Position numbers and translations under genes: made by a program
From: Hyperoplus lanceolatus
Taxonomy: Eukaryota; Chordata; Actinopteri; Uranoscopiformes; Ammodytidae
NCBI GenBank assembly: GCA_026929865.2
Contig: CM049402.1
Span: 11,223,501-11,287,500, forward strand
Direction: 5' to 3'
Length of the DNA stretch: 64,000 nucleotides
Shown: positions 13,428 to 27,126 of the stretch, one piece after another
Position numbering within the stretch: position 1 is the first letter of the stretch
Layout of the letters: the number at the start of each line of letters is the position of its first letter
The notes under the pieces: generated by a model
Told to the model about the DNA's origin: nothing
Databases searched by the model: none
Seen by the model: only the letters and a program-made list of their open reading frames with translations

Positions 13428-14639
13428 GTAAGCCCCTCATTTTGTTTTCTGTTTCTTTCCCCTAAGCTATCTCATCATACCTCACTTTCATCCTGTTTTG
13501 TTGAAGACAAAACTACATGTACACTGTCGTCCTAATAAGAAAGAAGCAAATAACCAAATCAAGCACCATTCTCTTTCTGATTGATCGTTAGCACTTAAGG
13601 TGCGCCCAGACCAAACGCGTAACGCGCCCGTTCCTTAGGCTACCTCAGAAAACAAAATTTAATATAGAAACTTAATGCAAGTATACAATTGATTTTGTTC
13701 TGGTATATAGAACATATTACTTTAAATATATTCCATAACATGGCCTCCAGGGAATATTTATATATGTCTTCAAAGCCCCGACCAAATGTCTGAGATCATC
13801 TTTGCTGACAGCTGCTGCTCAGCTGTGGTTACATTGCTTAGGGGAAATGGGTGAAACCTAGCATCAGTCATTTTCCAAAACAGAATCATTTACCATCCTT
13901 CTTTACCCATTACATTTGCATTTCCCAATGTTCATTATTTCTATAAAATGAAGATTGAAGTAAATTGTGATAAACCCCCCAAATGATTTAAATTTGATGA
14001 AAAAAAATGTTTTTATTAGAAGAAATGATTACTCTTAATCATTGTAAATAATTGTATGTGAAACATAAAATAATTGACATAGTGAGGACAAATTCAGTTT
14101 CTCAATATTACCCACAGACAGATGGAGAACTGACAGGAGGGAATGGTAAGCAGAGAGGGGGTCAGTGATGGATTAAGGGCAGGTAGTCAGGTGGAAAGAG
14201 AGCCTATCATAGACTGGGTATTGCTGAATGACCACGTCAGTTATCTCATTACCCATAAGACACTGGGCTATAACCTGCTGTGGGATCAGATGGACCCAAC
14301 CAAATTAAGGGTCATGCTAATGAGATGTCACCATAATTACAAAAAAGATTCACAGGCTTAATGAGTTAGGCTTAGCCAAGGTGTCTCTACCTATCATCTT
14401 TCATATATGCAATCTATCTAATCTATCCACTCCTTCCTTTAGATAGATATGTCATAGATGGATAGATTGGAGACAGTGGACTTCAACAGAAAACAAATGG
14501 CTTTCCAATTCCTTTTGTTAGAAAAAATAAAATTAGAATTTCTCTGTTACACTCAAACCCATAATAATAATCATACTAATATTTAAACAGTCTTATTGAA
14601 TAGACAACCACAGTTAAAGATACATTATGTGTAGTGAAT

Positions 14640-14720
14640 ATGCATTTGTGTGTGTGTGCACTCATCATGTCCATGTCAATGCATGCATTTGTGTGTGTGC
14701 ACTCCTGATGTCCACGTGAG
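14640..14720. repeat. Imperfect tandem duplication of about 40 bp
   Basis: Two adjacent copies of a unit starting TGCATTTGTGTGTGTG and continuing GCACTC(A/C)T(C/G)ATGTCCA(T/C)GT can be lined up by eye. It is a local duplication seeded on a TG tract. Confidence 0.7.
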
Positions 14721-15441
14721 TGAAGGTTCCCTCATAATTACAGCAGGGATTAATCAGAGTTAATGGGAGCTTGTGTGAACCAGCCTAACATATTCAATCT
14801 GTCTCGTGTCTCAATACCTTGCATGTGTTTAAAGTTGACTACTCCCCATGTCCCAATGCCAAGCCTCACTAAATGTTCATCTATAATCAGAGTTTATGTA
14901 AGAGATTTCGGATACCACACCCAAACACCATGTAAATACTGACCTATTTAATGCCTAATTTCTGGTTGAACACGCAACATTTCCTTTCTATTGTGTTTTT
15001 AGGAGGTTGTGTCTTAGATTTAGATCATTTTGTGTAGTATTCACTGTAGTATTGATTTGAAACAAATAAATTAAGTCTTATGAGAAAGCACTGGAAAATG
15101 ATGAGGAAGCGTGTGTTTACAGACGTTAGCAGAAGATGAGATGATGTGGAATGAGCAAGAGGGGCTGACATTATCTGAAAGTGTTTTCCATTAATATTGT
15201 ATCAGTGTACCTTGATGATGCGGTTGCTTAGCAGCACTTAAAATGGCCTCTGTCTCCGCGTGTGTTCTCCTTACAGAACCACTGTATTCAAGTGTCTAGA
15301 TGCGTACACCTTGATCTCTTTTTAACATTATTAAACTGCATACCTGCACTCTTATTTATTCACTTCTATGTCAGTACTTCCTGGTTCCCAAGACCTTCAT
15401 TAAGACTGAAAGCTTCTTGTTTAAACACATAAAAAAGAATA

Positions 15442-15443
<2 letters not shown>

Positions 15444-15480
<37 letters not shown>
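15444..15480. repeat. (AT)n microsatellite
   Basis: A pure AT run of 37 bp. Confidence 0.95.
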
Positions 15481-15483
<3 letters not shown>

Positions 15484-16249
15484 ATAACTCCAAATGCACA
15501 CATTATCAGGAAGCCAAACCAGCTCACACAGACTTCAGTAACATTTTTATTTTTTAAACAACTAGTTTATATACTCTGGAACAGTGCGGAGAAGAGTGGA
15601 CAGTTAGACTAAAGTGGAACAGAAGCAGGTAGGGATTCAAAGAGTCAGAGTAGTGGTTTTAAATGTATATACAGTTATAGATTCAGATGTATCTGAATCG
15701 CTCCGATTTTGCTTGAACACAATTAAGTCCCCCAACAGCTTGAAGGTAACTATTAAATGGGTGGTGCAGCCAAATCACAGCAACATTATTCATATTTGCG
15801 GTGAGAGAGAACGGTGGTCTGTTGCAGCATTTCTGTTGTTCAGCACCAGAGAGGGTGTGGAGTTATTCAGTAGAGGGGGAGGGTGCTGAAATCCCACAGA
15901 GTCAGTGTGAAAATTAGAGAACGTCCATCTGTAATCCATAATCCAGAAAATGTAGGGTGAATACTTTAATCTTAATCTGAATGTTGCATTTTTGGGATTT
16001 TGTTTGCTACCTCCCCAAGCAAGACCCACACAGATTAAGGTTTGATTTGTAATATTTTGCATTATGGGAAACATATGGGGATGAGAAAATTACATATGCA
16101 GGATCTTATATTTAAGTCTCAGGGAACAATTATAAAATAGTTACTAAAAGTTTTCAATTATGTGCATGCATGCCTTGTCATGCAGTGTCATTTAACTCGA
16201 TATGAGAGAGCAGTGTGTAATATGTGCATGTTTGTTTTTTGTCTTCCAG

Positions 16250-16335
16250 CTCAGTGCACATGGAAGAGTCCTCAGTAATGCAGGGAGCCCAAGGTGTCCT
16301 GGTCCAGAATTGGCCAACTGCATCCAGTGCCGCTG
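16250..16335 (+). CDS. pcdha: Protocadherin alpha constant exon 2
   Basis: An 86-base exon between a TTCCAG acceptor and a CTG|GTAAGA donor. With the two carried bases from exon 1 it reads SSVHMEESSVMQGAQG, then VLVQNWPTASSAA. This matches the alpha constant domain (human SSVHLEEAGILRAGPG, then WPTVSSATPE). It leaves one base that joins exon 3 to make the Asp codon. The fish version has several substitutions between the SSVH and WPT anchors but keeps the length class, so the exon appears intact. Confidence 0.94.
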
Positions 16336-17759
16336 GTAAGAATCTGTCATGCTTCTAACACCTACATGTACATGGTGTAGTCCTAAATGTTAAAATTGTT
16401 ATAACCTTCTACAAATTAGTTTAGGGGATCTCTCTGCAGCACATTCCATGACACATATCCAGGAAATACCAGCAAAGACTATCTCATAACCACTCACTGT
16501 AAATTCCCCAATACGTTATCAAACTGCGAATAGAGAGTAATAACATGAGGAAAAAAGATACCATCTAGGAGATCGCCCAAGCCTATACTCCCACCATTTT
16601 GCAAAGCTGCATCAAAAGGAAATGACAGATGCTATGTAGGCGTTGATGGATATCTCTGCTCTCTGCACCAGGAAGGGAGACAATACAGCGAGGGAGAAAG
16701 AGAGAGCCCATAGTTTATTGGATTATCAGCAAGATGTTTACTGAGTCATAAACCACTGGAGCCACAAAGGACAAACATTAGAGAATAATACTGAAACACA
16801 ATTACATTACCTCGTAATGTGGATCTCTCTCATTCACTAGCTCTTTTATGCTCACACTCACAAGACCAATAGTAAGGGTGGCTGATTGGAAGAAACAAAC
16901 AATATACTTTTTAAACATTTGAATTTATTTGTGAGCTTTTAATAATTTAATATAATGTATAGATATTTAAAATGACGTGTTTGTGCTTTACATATTAAAG
17001 CATTACATCCGATGAGTAGTTGAATGTTAACTGTTATATGGTGAAATATTTGAATACTGGACATAAGTTGCCCAGGACCCATTACATGTCAATTGCTAAA
17101 ATTGCACATTTTTGGCTACGTCAAAACAGAAAAGTAACCATTGGCAGCGCTGTTGCTGTGACAAAGTGGCAATACTTCACTTTGTTAACAGAAAAAAATT
17201 GTTTATGGCTGCCTGGCCTTCATGGAATAAACTCAATGAAAGTACTTCAAAAGAGCTTATAAGAAAACAGTGCTGTGATTCTCAAGAGAAGGAGCACTGG
17301 AGCAGCTCTAAATGACAGCATACTCAATGGTAGACGACAGTTCATGGGCATTGAAATGTGCATGTCATTGCATATGATTCCATTATTGTTTGCCCCCTAA
17401 GCAAGATGTATGTCCAAAAGATGCACTATATACACAGTGTCAGTGCGTTTTGTGCATTGAGAATTCAGTTGTCAGCTCTTGACTTTCCTCATGATGACAG
17501 GGAAGTAGGGTCAGAAATGATTAAGAATGAAATGGAGATATGAGTGGCCTGGTTGAGAATATTAAAGGAGGAAGCAGGTGAGATAACTAAAGAGAAAGTA
17601 CATCTAATGCGAGGACGACAGTGCAATTAAGCTTAGTAAAAGTGGTGATTTGTTTGAAATTACAAGTGTAGAGGTGTCCTGGTGTCTTTTATAGAAAGGA
17701 GGCGGTTGGGTGGGCAGGCAGACAGAGTACCCACACACTAACTACTGTCCCTTCCTATC

Positions 17760-17760
<1 letters not shown>

Positions 17761-17805
<45 letters not shown>
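17761..17805. repeat. (CA)n microsatellite
   Basis: A pure AC run of 45 bp. Confidence 0.95.
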
Positions 17806-17806
<1 letters not shown>

Positions 17807-19060
17807 CCTCCTCCGCTCTGCCATCGATTTCTTGCCTTGGCTGAGGACTTACAGCCTGGAGGCACTTCAAAACATGAGATAGGAAGACAGAAAGACAGAG
17901 AGACTGAATAGAAACAGGCAGTTGTGACGTCTTCAGGGTGGGTCAGTGGCAACAGGATCAGCTGGCGAGGATTTAAGGTCTAATTAAATTGTGGCAGGTC
18001 CAGAACAACACATCGTGTATACGCTATTCTTGCTTTGCCTAAGGGCTAACAGTACCTTCTTTAACTAATTGCTAGCCAGGATAAGAATGGGAACGGAATT
18101 AGCTTAGGGCAATATTAACTTGAGGTCACATTTTAGGGCTGGATTAAGGATAACTCTGGGTTAAGAGTGCCAGATAAATTGTGGAAACCATTTATTTCTG
18201 GAGTTCCTTGACTGGAGAACAATATTGAAAATGATTCTTGTTCATGTTTTTCAAGTTAGTTTTGTTAATCTTTTCTCAGAAAGGAGAGGAATGGAGATAT
18301 TGATTCAACGTGGCCTGTCACCGCACACTGCGTCATAGTCCGAGCTATTTATAGCTAAATCCTCTTGTTTGTTAGACAGGTAGGGAGCAACATAATAATG
18401 GTTTAGTTGAGGGAAATGTTTTAAGATGGGTGCTGTACATACAGAGTGCTGTTTTGCCTCACTGTATTTTTAGTTGTATAGTTTTTTTCCCCATGCTACT
18501 TCTGACAACGCCCCTATTATATATTTATTCCTCCCTGATTTTTAAGTGTGTCTATTTGTGTGTCTGTGTCGCTGCATCTTGTTGTGTGTTTTTCATGTGC
18601 ACGGGCCTGTGTGTGTGTGTGTCTCTTGGCTCAGTTTCTCTGTGTGTTTTGGATGCCTGCCCCCGATCCCGCTGTGACAGATGGAGCGCAGCCTACGCCC
18701 AGATTAACAGACCCACATTAATGGAATCAGGGTTCTGCTTGCCGTCTAACTCTCTCTCCTTATTGTTTCCTCACCAAGGGCAAGCAGGGATTCAGAGAGA
18801 ACTGTGCACAATTGCAACTGGATAGATGGGCAAAGAGAGAGAAAGGAGGGAGATGGCTGGATTGCAAAGTGCAGGGACTGTATGAGAGAAAAGGCAATAA
18901 ACGATAGGGTGGCTAGGAAGGCAGAGATGCGATGAACGTAAACTGTTTGGGTGGGAGTGACAATGACTAAATCTGAGTGATTGACTGTAGCAAAGTCTAC
19001 AAAAGGAAAGAGAGGGAGCTGTATGATGTTGCTGTTGCTAGGGGAGTGTTGAAACTAGAC

Positions 19061-19084
19061 AGAGAGAGAGAGAGAGAGAGAGAG
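19061..19084. repeat. (GA)n microsatellite
   Basis: A short AG run of 24 bp. A second GA-rich patch follows near 19204. Confidence 0.85.
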
Positions 19085-22000
19085 CTTGCAGCATTATTCT
19101 CCATCAGCACAAGCACTGTCACCATGACTCCTACCAATGTCCTACTGCTTCACTGGAGGATGTAGTTTCCACGGCAACCATTCATGGCCCCCAATATCAG
19201 CAGGAGAGAGAGAGAGGAAGGGAGGGAGGTAGTGGGCTGTTATATAGCAGGAAGTGCAAACATATGGCGTGGGATGGAAGGTGCTGAAAGAGACAGAAAA
19301 AGCTGACCGTGGAGTCAGGTGAAGGACAAGAACAAAAGGGAAGTGTTGTTGAACAAATGCACGTACAGTATATGAGCAGAAGTGAGTGATGGAGTTAAAT
19401 GAAGAAGGGATATGTTTGGAAAGTGGGAGCTGAGGTGTAAAGTGAAGGAGAGAGCAGTGACCTACATTGAAATGGGTGGTGGTTTACTGCAGAGGTGGAC
19501 GTAGGTTTACTGTTCTAACTGTACCGTCCCGGATCCACATACATTATCAAAGGAACAGGGAAGACAGATTTGATTAGAGTTAACCGTAATCAACTGCAGC
19601 AGGCACCTGTCAAGGCAAAAACAGAGGGTGGAGGCAAAAGTACAAGAGTGCATGTGTTTAGTTGGGCTGGTGGATGATGGAGAAAAAAGTGGACAAGAGG
19701 AGAATGTACTGGAGAATGATGTTCTATTTTGCTCATGATTTGCTATGACGTCATTAATTTACATTTAGTCTATTTCATTGGGAAGGGTAGGCGCAAATTT
19801 CTTAAAGTAAACAAGGGGCAGATAAACATGGGAAAAGAGGTATGTAACAAGGAATAAACAGGTAGTCTAATCAATGTAAGACTAGTTTTAATACTTTAGA
19901 GCTGTAGTCCTTTAGTTCTGTTGTACTTGATAGCAAATATTTTTGGCACCATCAGTAAGGCGAGGTAGAAAAGTCTGGAAGCTGTCAGCGTACCGTTCAC
20001 TGTTTCCGAACCCTCCGCCCCATCTGTTTCCTGTTCTCGACTTCAGTTATTTGCTTTCCTTTAATTGTCACTCTGTTAGTTCCCATCCTGCACTCCCCCA
20101 ATCTTTAGATATACTTCCAGTTCTCTCCCTCGCTTTCTCTCTGGAGAATAAATCAATTTCTTCTTCATCATTATTTTTCCATCATAGTAGCACATACACT
20201 TATCAATATATATGAGCAAAACAACACAAACTCCCATACATACTGTACAAACAACACATTGTTATACTTATTGTGTTAAGTCCTGTCACTTGGGATTGCT
20301 TGTGTCCACCATCTGCCACATGATCCAGCTGGGAGAAGACAGCAAGGTGCTCATGCTGGCATGAAACGCATACAGGCAAACACACATACACACACAATTG
20401 TAAACTCAGATATACATATGCAAAATGCCCACAGATGCTTAATTTCTCTAATTCATTTACCCTTAGCAGATTTGATAGTGTATGGTAATTTATGCAGGCA
20501 CATTCATTTATTCTTCTATCACCACCGAGGCACATCAGTAAAAGCACAGACAAACAAATAAGAAGAGACAGCAACATCATATTTTGTTTCTATTAGAATG
20601 GAAACAAACTGGACAGCAATAACTCACAAACCCAGGTGCTATTTTTGGAGAAGGGTGTGGTTCAAGCTGATGAGCTGGTAACAATAACAGATTTCTCTAC
20701 CACTGCAGTGTGAAAAAAAAATCGCACCTTCAGGATCTTCTTAATCTATGCTTTTCCCCTCCTCCCACCCTGAGTTTGGTGGTGAGCATCGTGTTTCATA
20801 TCTGCATCCTTGCACTTCCTGGCCCCCTCTTTTTCTTCTTCCTCCCCCTCCTCCTCTTCCTCCTCAGCCTGTTATGTAACGCTGCACTGCGCTCCACTGC
20901 GCTTCTGCCCAACTGGCCGGTGGTAGGCCGAGACAAGGGGCTGAATAAAGTAGACGTGGCAAAATGAAGCTTTGGTGATTTTTAAGCGACTGTGAAAACC
21001 TTGGGGCGGCACAGGGGAGCGAAGGGACCGTCACACAAAGACATGCTGTGCCAAAAAGAAACTCAGGGAAAGCTATGGAGAAAATACCTGTCTTTAATGC
21101 AAACATATTGATTATAGTGGCTTATGTCACTCTAGAATTTCACATACAGAGGGTTTACAATTGTGCAAGTCATTGATACAGGGAGAGAGTTATAGAGTTG
21201 AGTTATAAACAGTCTACAGCACTATAAAAGTAAACCGTCTGTGTCTCTTAATGTGCCTGTTAGTAATCGGTGATGGACCAGCTGTTTAATAGCCCTAATC
21301 ACATTAATGTTAGCATAGCCATTGATAGACATGATTAGAACTTTTGTCAATAACTGGGAGGGATGGGTGTTGCTGGCTGAGTTTTCACGCAAGATTAGTT
21401 AAAAGGTCAGAGGAATTGAGAGAGAGAACAAGAGAGGGAGGGAGTTTGTGCGAGAGTAGCAGAGAGGAGAGGAGAGAGGAAGTTTTGCTCTGCAACAGCC
21501 ATCGACAAATCAGATTGAAGCAGTGGCTGTGTGGAGATCAGTGTTGGGCGAGGCGAGTTTGGTTTTGTGACGGAGGAGACGCAGAGAAGAGGCAAAGAGT
21601 AACTATAGTGAGAGTAGACATACAGTATAAAGAGACAGATAAAATGGGTTAAATATGTTGGGAGCAGATGTGTTGCTAGAATCACACTACAACGTCCATA
21701 TGGTCTGTAGCATTAAACTAACATATGTTTTTAGAAATGTCTTTAAAATGTGGCCAAAGACTACCTCGCAAAGCAGCGTAAACTCTTATGCTATGATCAT
21801 TTCAGTGGTACCAGATCTAAACACAGCCAGATTGCAGTGTGTCCCATGATTTTGTTTTTGATTTTGTTCTTTAAAAACAAATCCCACATGAGACATTGAC
21901 TCTCTCAAGAGCGTAACCCTGCCCTGACTTACAGTAACCTTTTCGATACGTCTGCTCTCAGCATGACTCATCACTCTCCGAGGTGTTGTTTTGTTTGTGA

Positions 22001-22512
22001 ATGCGAGTTTGCATGGGGGCACTGGTGTCTCATCAGGTTCCCACATCGAGATGGACAGGTAATCTATAGAGGCCGGAGAGTAGACACTTTGGTGTAAAGC
22101 ATTTCCAGCACTCCAGTATTCAGCGTTTTTCATGACGTGTTTCCCTGCGCTCCTTCCTTTTTGAGATTATAGAATCGGGGTCATGTTTCTGCTTGGAGAG
22201 TCAGATGATGACTTATCATCTGGGGGAAGACTCTTGCCTTGTAAATTAATGTGACTAGCTGTCTCTGTGTCTCCATGTGGACAAAGCTGTGGCTGGATCT
22301 ACCCTGTCCAGTGCGGTCCATATCTTTTAAGTCTCTTTGTAAAATGTTGACTTCTCTCTGTGGCTTTTGCAGCGGTGTGTTAGCCAGTTAGCCAGTCAGT
22401 AAATAACTTTTTGAGGAATAGGGATGTGTAGCCATTCAAATGTATGATCCAATCAATTATTTTAAATACCTGTATCTGAGGAACTACACGTCATTGAATG
22501 TAATAATATAAA

Positions 22513-22788
22513 TTAGGGTTGCATCTAACACTTATTTTAATAATTAAATTCATCGGTTATTACTTCAGTCTTTAACATGTTTGAATATAGTGGAACATCT
22601 GTTTAAATTACTGTCTTGTCCAACTTTTCAATATACAATTGTCTAAAACAGGATCAATTGCAAAATCTTCACATTGGAGAAGCCTGATCCTGAGAATTTT
22701 TCAACGATTTCATTATTGTCAAAATAGCTGTCAAGCTATTTTCTGTCTACTGACTAATCGATTATTTAATCCATTATCTCGCCTCTAA
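22513..22788. mobile_element. Degraded hAT-type MITE
   Basis: The left edge (TTAGGGTTGCATCTAACACT) and an interior with CTTCACATTGGAGAAGC, GAGAATTTTTCAACG and ACTAATCGATTATTTAATCC follow the layout of a very common non-autonomous hAT element of teleosts. In that family the left end reads GGGTTGCAACTAACGATTAT and the interior reads CACATTTGAGAAGCTGGAA. Many substitutions indicate an old insertion. There is no reading frame. Edges are approximate and I could not define a clean target-site duplication. Confidence 0.6.
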
Positions 22789-25181
22789 TTTAGACTAGAT
22801 TTCCAAAAGAAATGCATCTAATGCTGTTGGCTGTTCAACTAGGGCAGTTTGTTCTGCAGAAGCTTTACAGCAATGCGTGCCTCTATGATGGATTAGGATT
22901 GTATGCCAAGGAGGGGGCATCATGTTTGCAGGGGATTTACTCAATGAATCCTTTACTGTGGGCAGACGTAACTGAGAGTCTGTACTTGAAAATTTGAATG
23001 AATCGTCTAAATTAATCAAATGAAATATGTATTAAAAAAATATATATATTATTAATGACAGGGACTGCATTTGTATAGCAATGCAATGTAGTATTGTAAC
23101 AGCCAAACATAAAATAAACAAGATGTACAGGCAAATATATGTATATCACTGGTCACTTTAACCTCTCATCATATTTGGATAAAATTAATCTTCCATCGAA
23201 TAGTACATTAATAGTTTAGTCAGAATAGTCCAACTATATTTAGGATGACAATTAATTTAGTGCAAGATATGCGACATGAAGAAAACTGAAACCAAACATA
23301 GTGTAAATGTTAAGGCTGCCAGGGTAATAGTGCGTGCGGTAAGATGAAATTGCAAGCTAGTATTCTCTGCCCTGGGTAGTGCATGAGGTCAGGCTTTTTC
23401 CAGACACTGTTCCTTCTGGTTGGATGGAGTCCTGCTCAGTTAATCTCCCCTTTGGAAAGAAAAAAGTCAGAGAAATAAAAGGAAAAGGCAAGTATGGCAA
23501 TTAGGTCATTGCTGTGAGGAAAGAACCATAGTCAATGGGTCTTTTGATGTTAGACTGCTTACTTTCGTTATATACTGCATATAGACCATTATATAATGAC
23601 ACACTCCCACACAGTGGAGTACAGGTGTGATCACTCCTTGGACGCATGGACAGCTTGGTTGTTAACGCCCCTCTCCATCCTGTTACACCTACCATTTACT
23701 GAATAATTACGTTTATGCTTTTTGTCCACTTTTCTGGCCGATGTCCTTTTCAACAAGTAACTACATTCACCACTTACTACCCTTGTAATTCATTTCTGGG
23801 GGAAAGGTATTACCATGGCAATGATCAAACATATTTTCTCACCTATGTGTTAACTACCAGGAAGCCAGTGGTCAGCCCAGCTAGACCCAGTAACCTTGGG
23901 AGACAGTTCACTGGTTTGAATCCTTGAACAAACACTTCATTTTCATCATAAACATCTGAGCAAACAGAAAAATGGTATCTATAAAGGCCAGAAAATAGAC
24001 TATTCGATAAAAGTAAAATGTGATGATCTTTTTTTGGAAAAACAGTTCAATTGAAATCCACTAAAGTACCACAGCTTTATTTTATTACAATTCTCAGGCT
24101 TTAGCATAATGACAAAGGGCTTAATTTTTGCCACGGATATTGGCTTTGGCCGAGAGGGAGCCTATGATTTATTGCCCACTTAGCAGTCTCTTGTTGGAAA
24201 CCTCCCATTAAGTTCTACCACCTCACACCTGTTATAGCATGGCACGGCTGTTCCTCATGCAATGCATCTTATTATTGACCGATTAGATATTCACAGTGGC
24301 TGCTGCTGGTATCAGAAATATCTCCTTGCAGTCAACATTTTGAAAAAGTAGCTAAGATGTATGTGCATAACTACAGGGATGATTTCCAATGGGCCTTTTA
24401 TTTACAGCAGCTTATTTTAGGGTCAGCTACCGAGGCTCCCACTTACAGGCAGATCAGAATGTGCAGTTCAGTTGGCAGGGATTTTTCTAAAGAAATCCAA
24501 ACATTGTGATACTAGTTCATTCAAAGAAAACCGTTAATTACATTACAAATGGCTTCAATTAATCTCTTATTAAGAAAATATGTGGACATTTATTACCATT
24601 TAAATTAGATAATAATTTCAAATAAAGACGAGTAATGCTTGAGTAATGCTTTTTTTAATAGAAAGGTTTGTGGAAATCAGCTTTGCTTTGGTGCAGTAGC
24701 AGCCCAGAGCATGTCTATTTCAAATTTAAATTTACCCACCCTGTTTTGTTTTTATAATTTTTTTCAAAATGAGTTTTCACAAAAGTACAACTAGTTTTTA
24801 GAAAGAATGTAAGATTACTATGGCCAATAATACGCAGATACAATATCTTCTTATAATACAAAACAGAGCTTGTACTCCCATTGGATGTTATAATTGCCAC
24901 TTTATTGTATAAACCTGCTCATGTTTGCACATGCTCTTTAGAGACAGATATAATTCCACATAAAACAGACCCTGTTAATTGGCCGAACTTGTGCAAATCC
25001 AGCCAAAGGTGTTCTATCTAAACCCTCCCTTTAGTCTTCTCTTACATACGACACAGCTTGATGAGATCTCAAACCACATATGATTTTGTGTACGAGTATG
25101 AAAACATTTGGTCATTATAGGAACCACATTTGTTTGAAGCAAATTATAACCCAACATCCATCTCTCTTATGTTTCTTTTAG

Positions 25182-25486
25182 ATGCTGAAGGGGGAGAGGT
25201 GTCCCCTCCAATGGGTGCTGGCGTAGACAGCAACAGCTGGCACTTTCGCTATGGCCCCGGCGGTCCTGGTGCACCCCCACAGCACCTGAAACCTGGCGAG
25301 GTTCCCCCAGAAGCCTTCATCATCCCTGGCTCCCCCGCCATAATATCCATCAGACAGAACCAGGGAGGAGAGGACGACAAGAGTGACTTCATCACCTTTG
25401 GAAAGAAAGAGGAGGCCAAGAAGAAGAAGAAGAAGAAGAAGGAGAAGAAAGACAAGAAGGATAAGGGGAAGGATGATGATGAGTAG
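25182..25486 (+). CDS. pcdha: Protocadherin alpha constant exon 3 with stop codon
   Basis: The last alpha coding exon begins inside an Asp codon shared with exon 2 and ends at TAG (25484-25486). It reads [19 protein letters not shown], then a Gly/Pro-rich segment, then [14 protein letters not shown] and [14 protein letters not shown]. These are near-identical to the mammalian alpha constant domain ([43 protein letters not shown]). A run of eight lysines and a charged tail rich in Lys, Asp and Glu follow. The domain is the shared cytoplasmic end of all alpha protocadherins. The C-terminus here (GKDDDE) is shorter than the mammalian one. The Met codon further upstream in the open frame (25130) is intronic and was not used. 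Confidence 0.97.
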
Positions 25487-27106
25487 AGAAGGAGAGAGAG
25501 AAAACGGTGAAAAAGAACAGGGCGTTGTTAAAACAGAGGTACCAACCAAAGTCCAATGGGCAAAAAGAAAATGCGAAAAGTATTATAGATTTTCCAATTT
25601 CATTTTATAACCAATTTTTATTGATAGTATTTTAAAGCTTTTTATGTTATGAACCTGGCCTTACCAAGATTTACTTTACCGCCAGGCCCTTACTGAGGTG
25701 AATTATCGATCTTGCCTTGATAAATAATATAAATTATAGATTTTTGCTCCACGTCCCTATGTGCCTATACACCCTGATGAGTCAACTCATGGCAGTTATC
25801 TTTTCCAAAAAGGGAGGAACCCTGTTCGCCCTCGTCTGAAATTGTTTCTCCTTTAACCCACTGGGCATGTTGGCACCTCTGTCTTACCCCCTCCCCAACT
25901 ATGATGTGTAAACCATTCTCTCTGAGAGAAGACAAATACTTTCTACAAGAACAACAAAATGCTCTGTGCCAGCCAAGGAAAAGAAGAAAGACAAAGAAGA
26001 TTGAGACAGATGTATGTCACACGGAGCTGGACACAAACTACTTGTAAATAGCACAGGAGAGAGTCACTGAAAACTAAGGCTTACAACATAACACTGCTGC
26101 AGATTCCTCTGGTATTTACCAACAGAGTTCCCTGAGATCTCAAAGAAACCACATGCACAAACACGCATGCTCACACATTCAAACGTGCAAACACATAAAC
26201 ACTTACCATGAAAAACTAGATACGGAAAGCACTCGAGAACTACAAAGAGGGAAATAAGTAAAAAAGAAGAGAAAAGCTACTGACATCCAAGAAAAGTGCT
26301 TAAAACTAGACACTGCAAGCTTTTTGCCCTGCACAGTCGCCTATGTTGTGCGCATGTGTACATCAACTCTCTCAAGATGGAGGCAGCATCCTTTGCAATC
26401 ACTCTGTTTTTTGCTCACTGCATTTGAGGGACACTGAGAGCTCCATCTCTAGCCAGAACCACAACTGAGGAATGCAGAGAGCACCGGAGAGATGGAGCGA
26501 TGGGAGGATACCTCACATTCTCCTGAGAATAACAGAAGGGAGAGTCCAGCTAAGCTGGCATGTGACTGCGCATTCAGTCAGTGAACTGAAACCTTACAGA
26601 ATATTAGGAGAGATTTTGATAACACCATCTCTGCTCCCCCTGCCGCAGCAAAAGCCTAATGCTTTCTGCTTTGAATGTTTGGTAGCTACCAGTCCTTACC
26701 TGATACCTTGAGTTTACAACCTCTCACCTGCTTGTACTTGCCCCAAGCTGCCACAAGCCATCCTCCCCTCTCCCAACTTGCCTTTTTCCCCACGGTCACC
26801 CATCCCACTGACTGCCTCTTTATGTGATGATGAAGTTTGTGAACGTGTTCTGTTCTCATTTATTCTGTAAAGAGATTCACTATTACATACTCTGGCTTTT
26901 TTTATTTTTTATTTCTTCCTCACAGCTTGAACTGCTTTTTGCGTGTGATGCCTACCCTCATTTACCTCCAGACACTACACCTAACCCCGGCTCCTACCCC
27001 CTGCTCAGGATTGATCCTGGCAACGGCCTGCTCTGAACATTGTGGTGTGCTGAGAACAGCATGGAGTAATGTAGTTGAGGCCTGGGAAAGCCCAGTCGGA
27101 GGGTTT

Positions 27107-27126
27107 GGGGGGGGGGGGGGGGGGGG
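27107..27126. repeat. Poly(G) run of 20 bases
   Basis: Twenty consecutive G in the inferred alpha 3' UTR. This length is easily miscalled or could form a G-quadruplex. Confidence 0.9.

Larger units (their letters stand above)
13428..16249 (+). other. Intron between alpha constant exons 1 and 2
   Basis: GTAAGC donor and TTGTCTTCCAG acceptor. It holds an AT microsatellite (15444-15480) and a short imperfect tandem duplication at about 14640-14720. No other exon is recognisable. Confidence 0.88.
16336..25181 (+). other. Long intron between alpha constant exons 2 and 3
   Basis: An 8.8-kb intron from GTAAGA to a TTTCTTTTAG acceptor. It contains a CA microsatellite (17761-17805), a GA run (19061-19084) and a degraded hAT-type MITE (about 22513-22788). 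I recognise no coding sequence on either strand. Open frames here are short and without known domains. The large size of this intron matches the alpha cluster of other vertebrates. Confidence 0.85.

Noticed and set aside
13598-13645. GC-rich string GGTGCGCCCAGACCAAACGCG as a MITE end
   Set aside because: It resembles the end of a fish hAT-type element, but no partner end or target duplication is visible nearby.
15838-15858. RE1-like string TTCAGCACCAGAGAGGGTG
   Set aside because: The left half matches the RE1, but the right half (GGACAG) does not, so REST binding is not supported.
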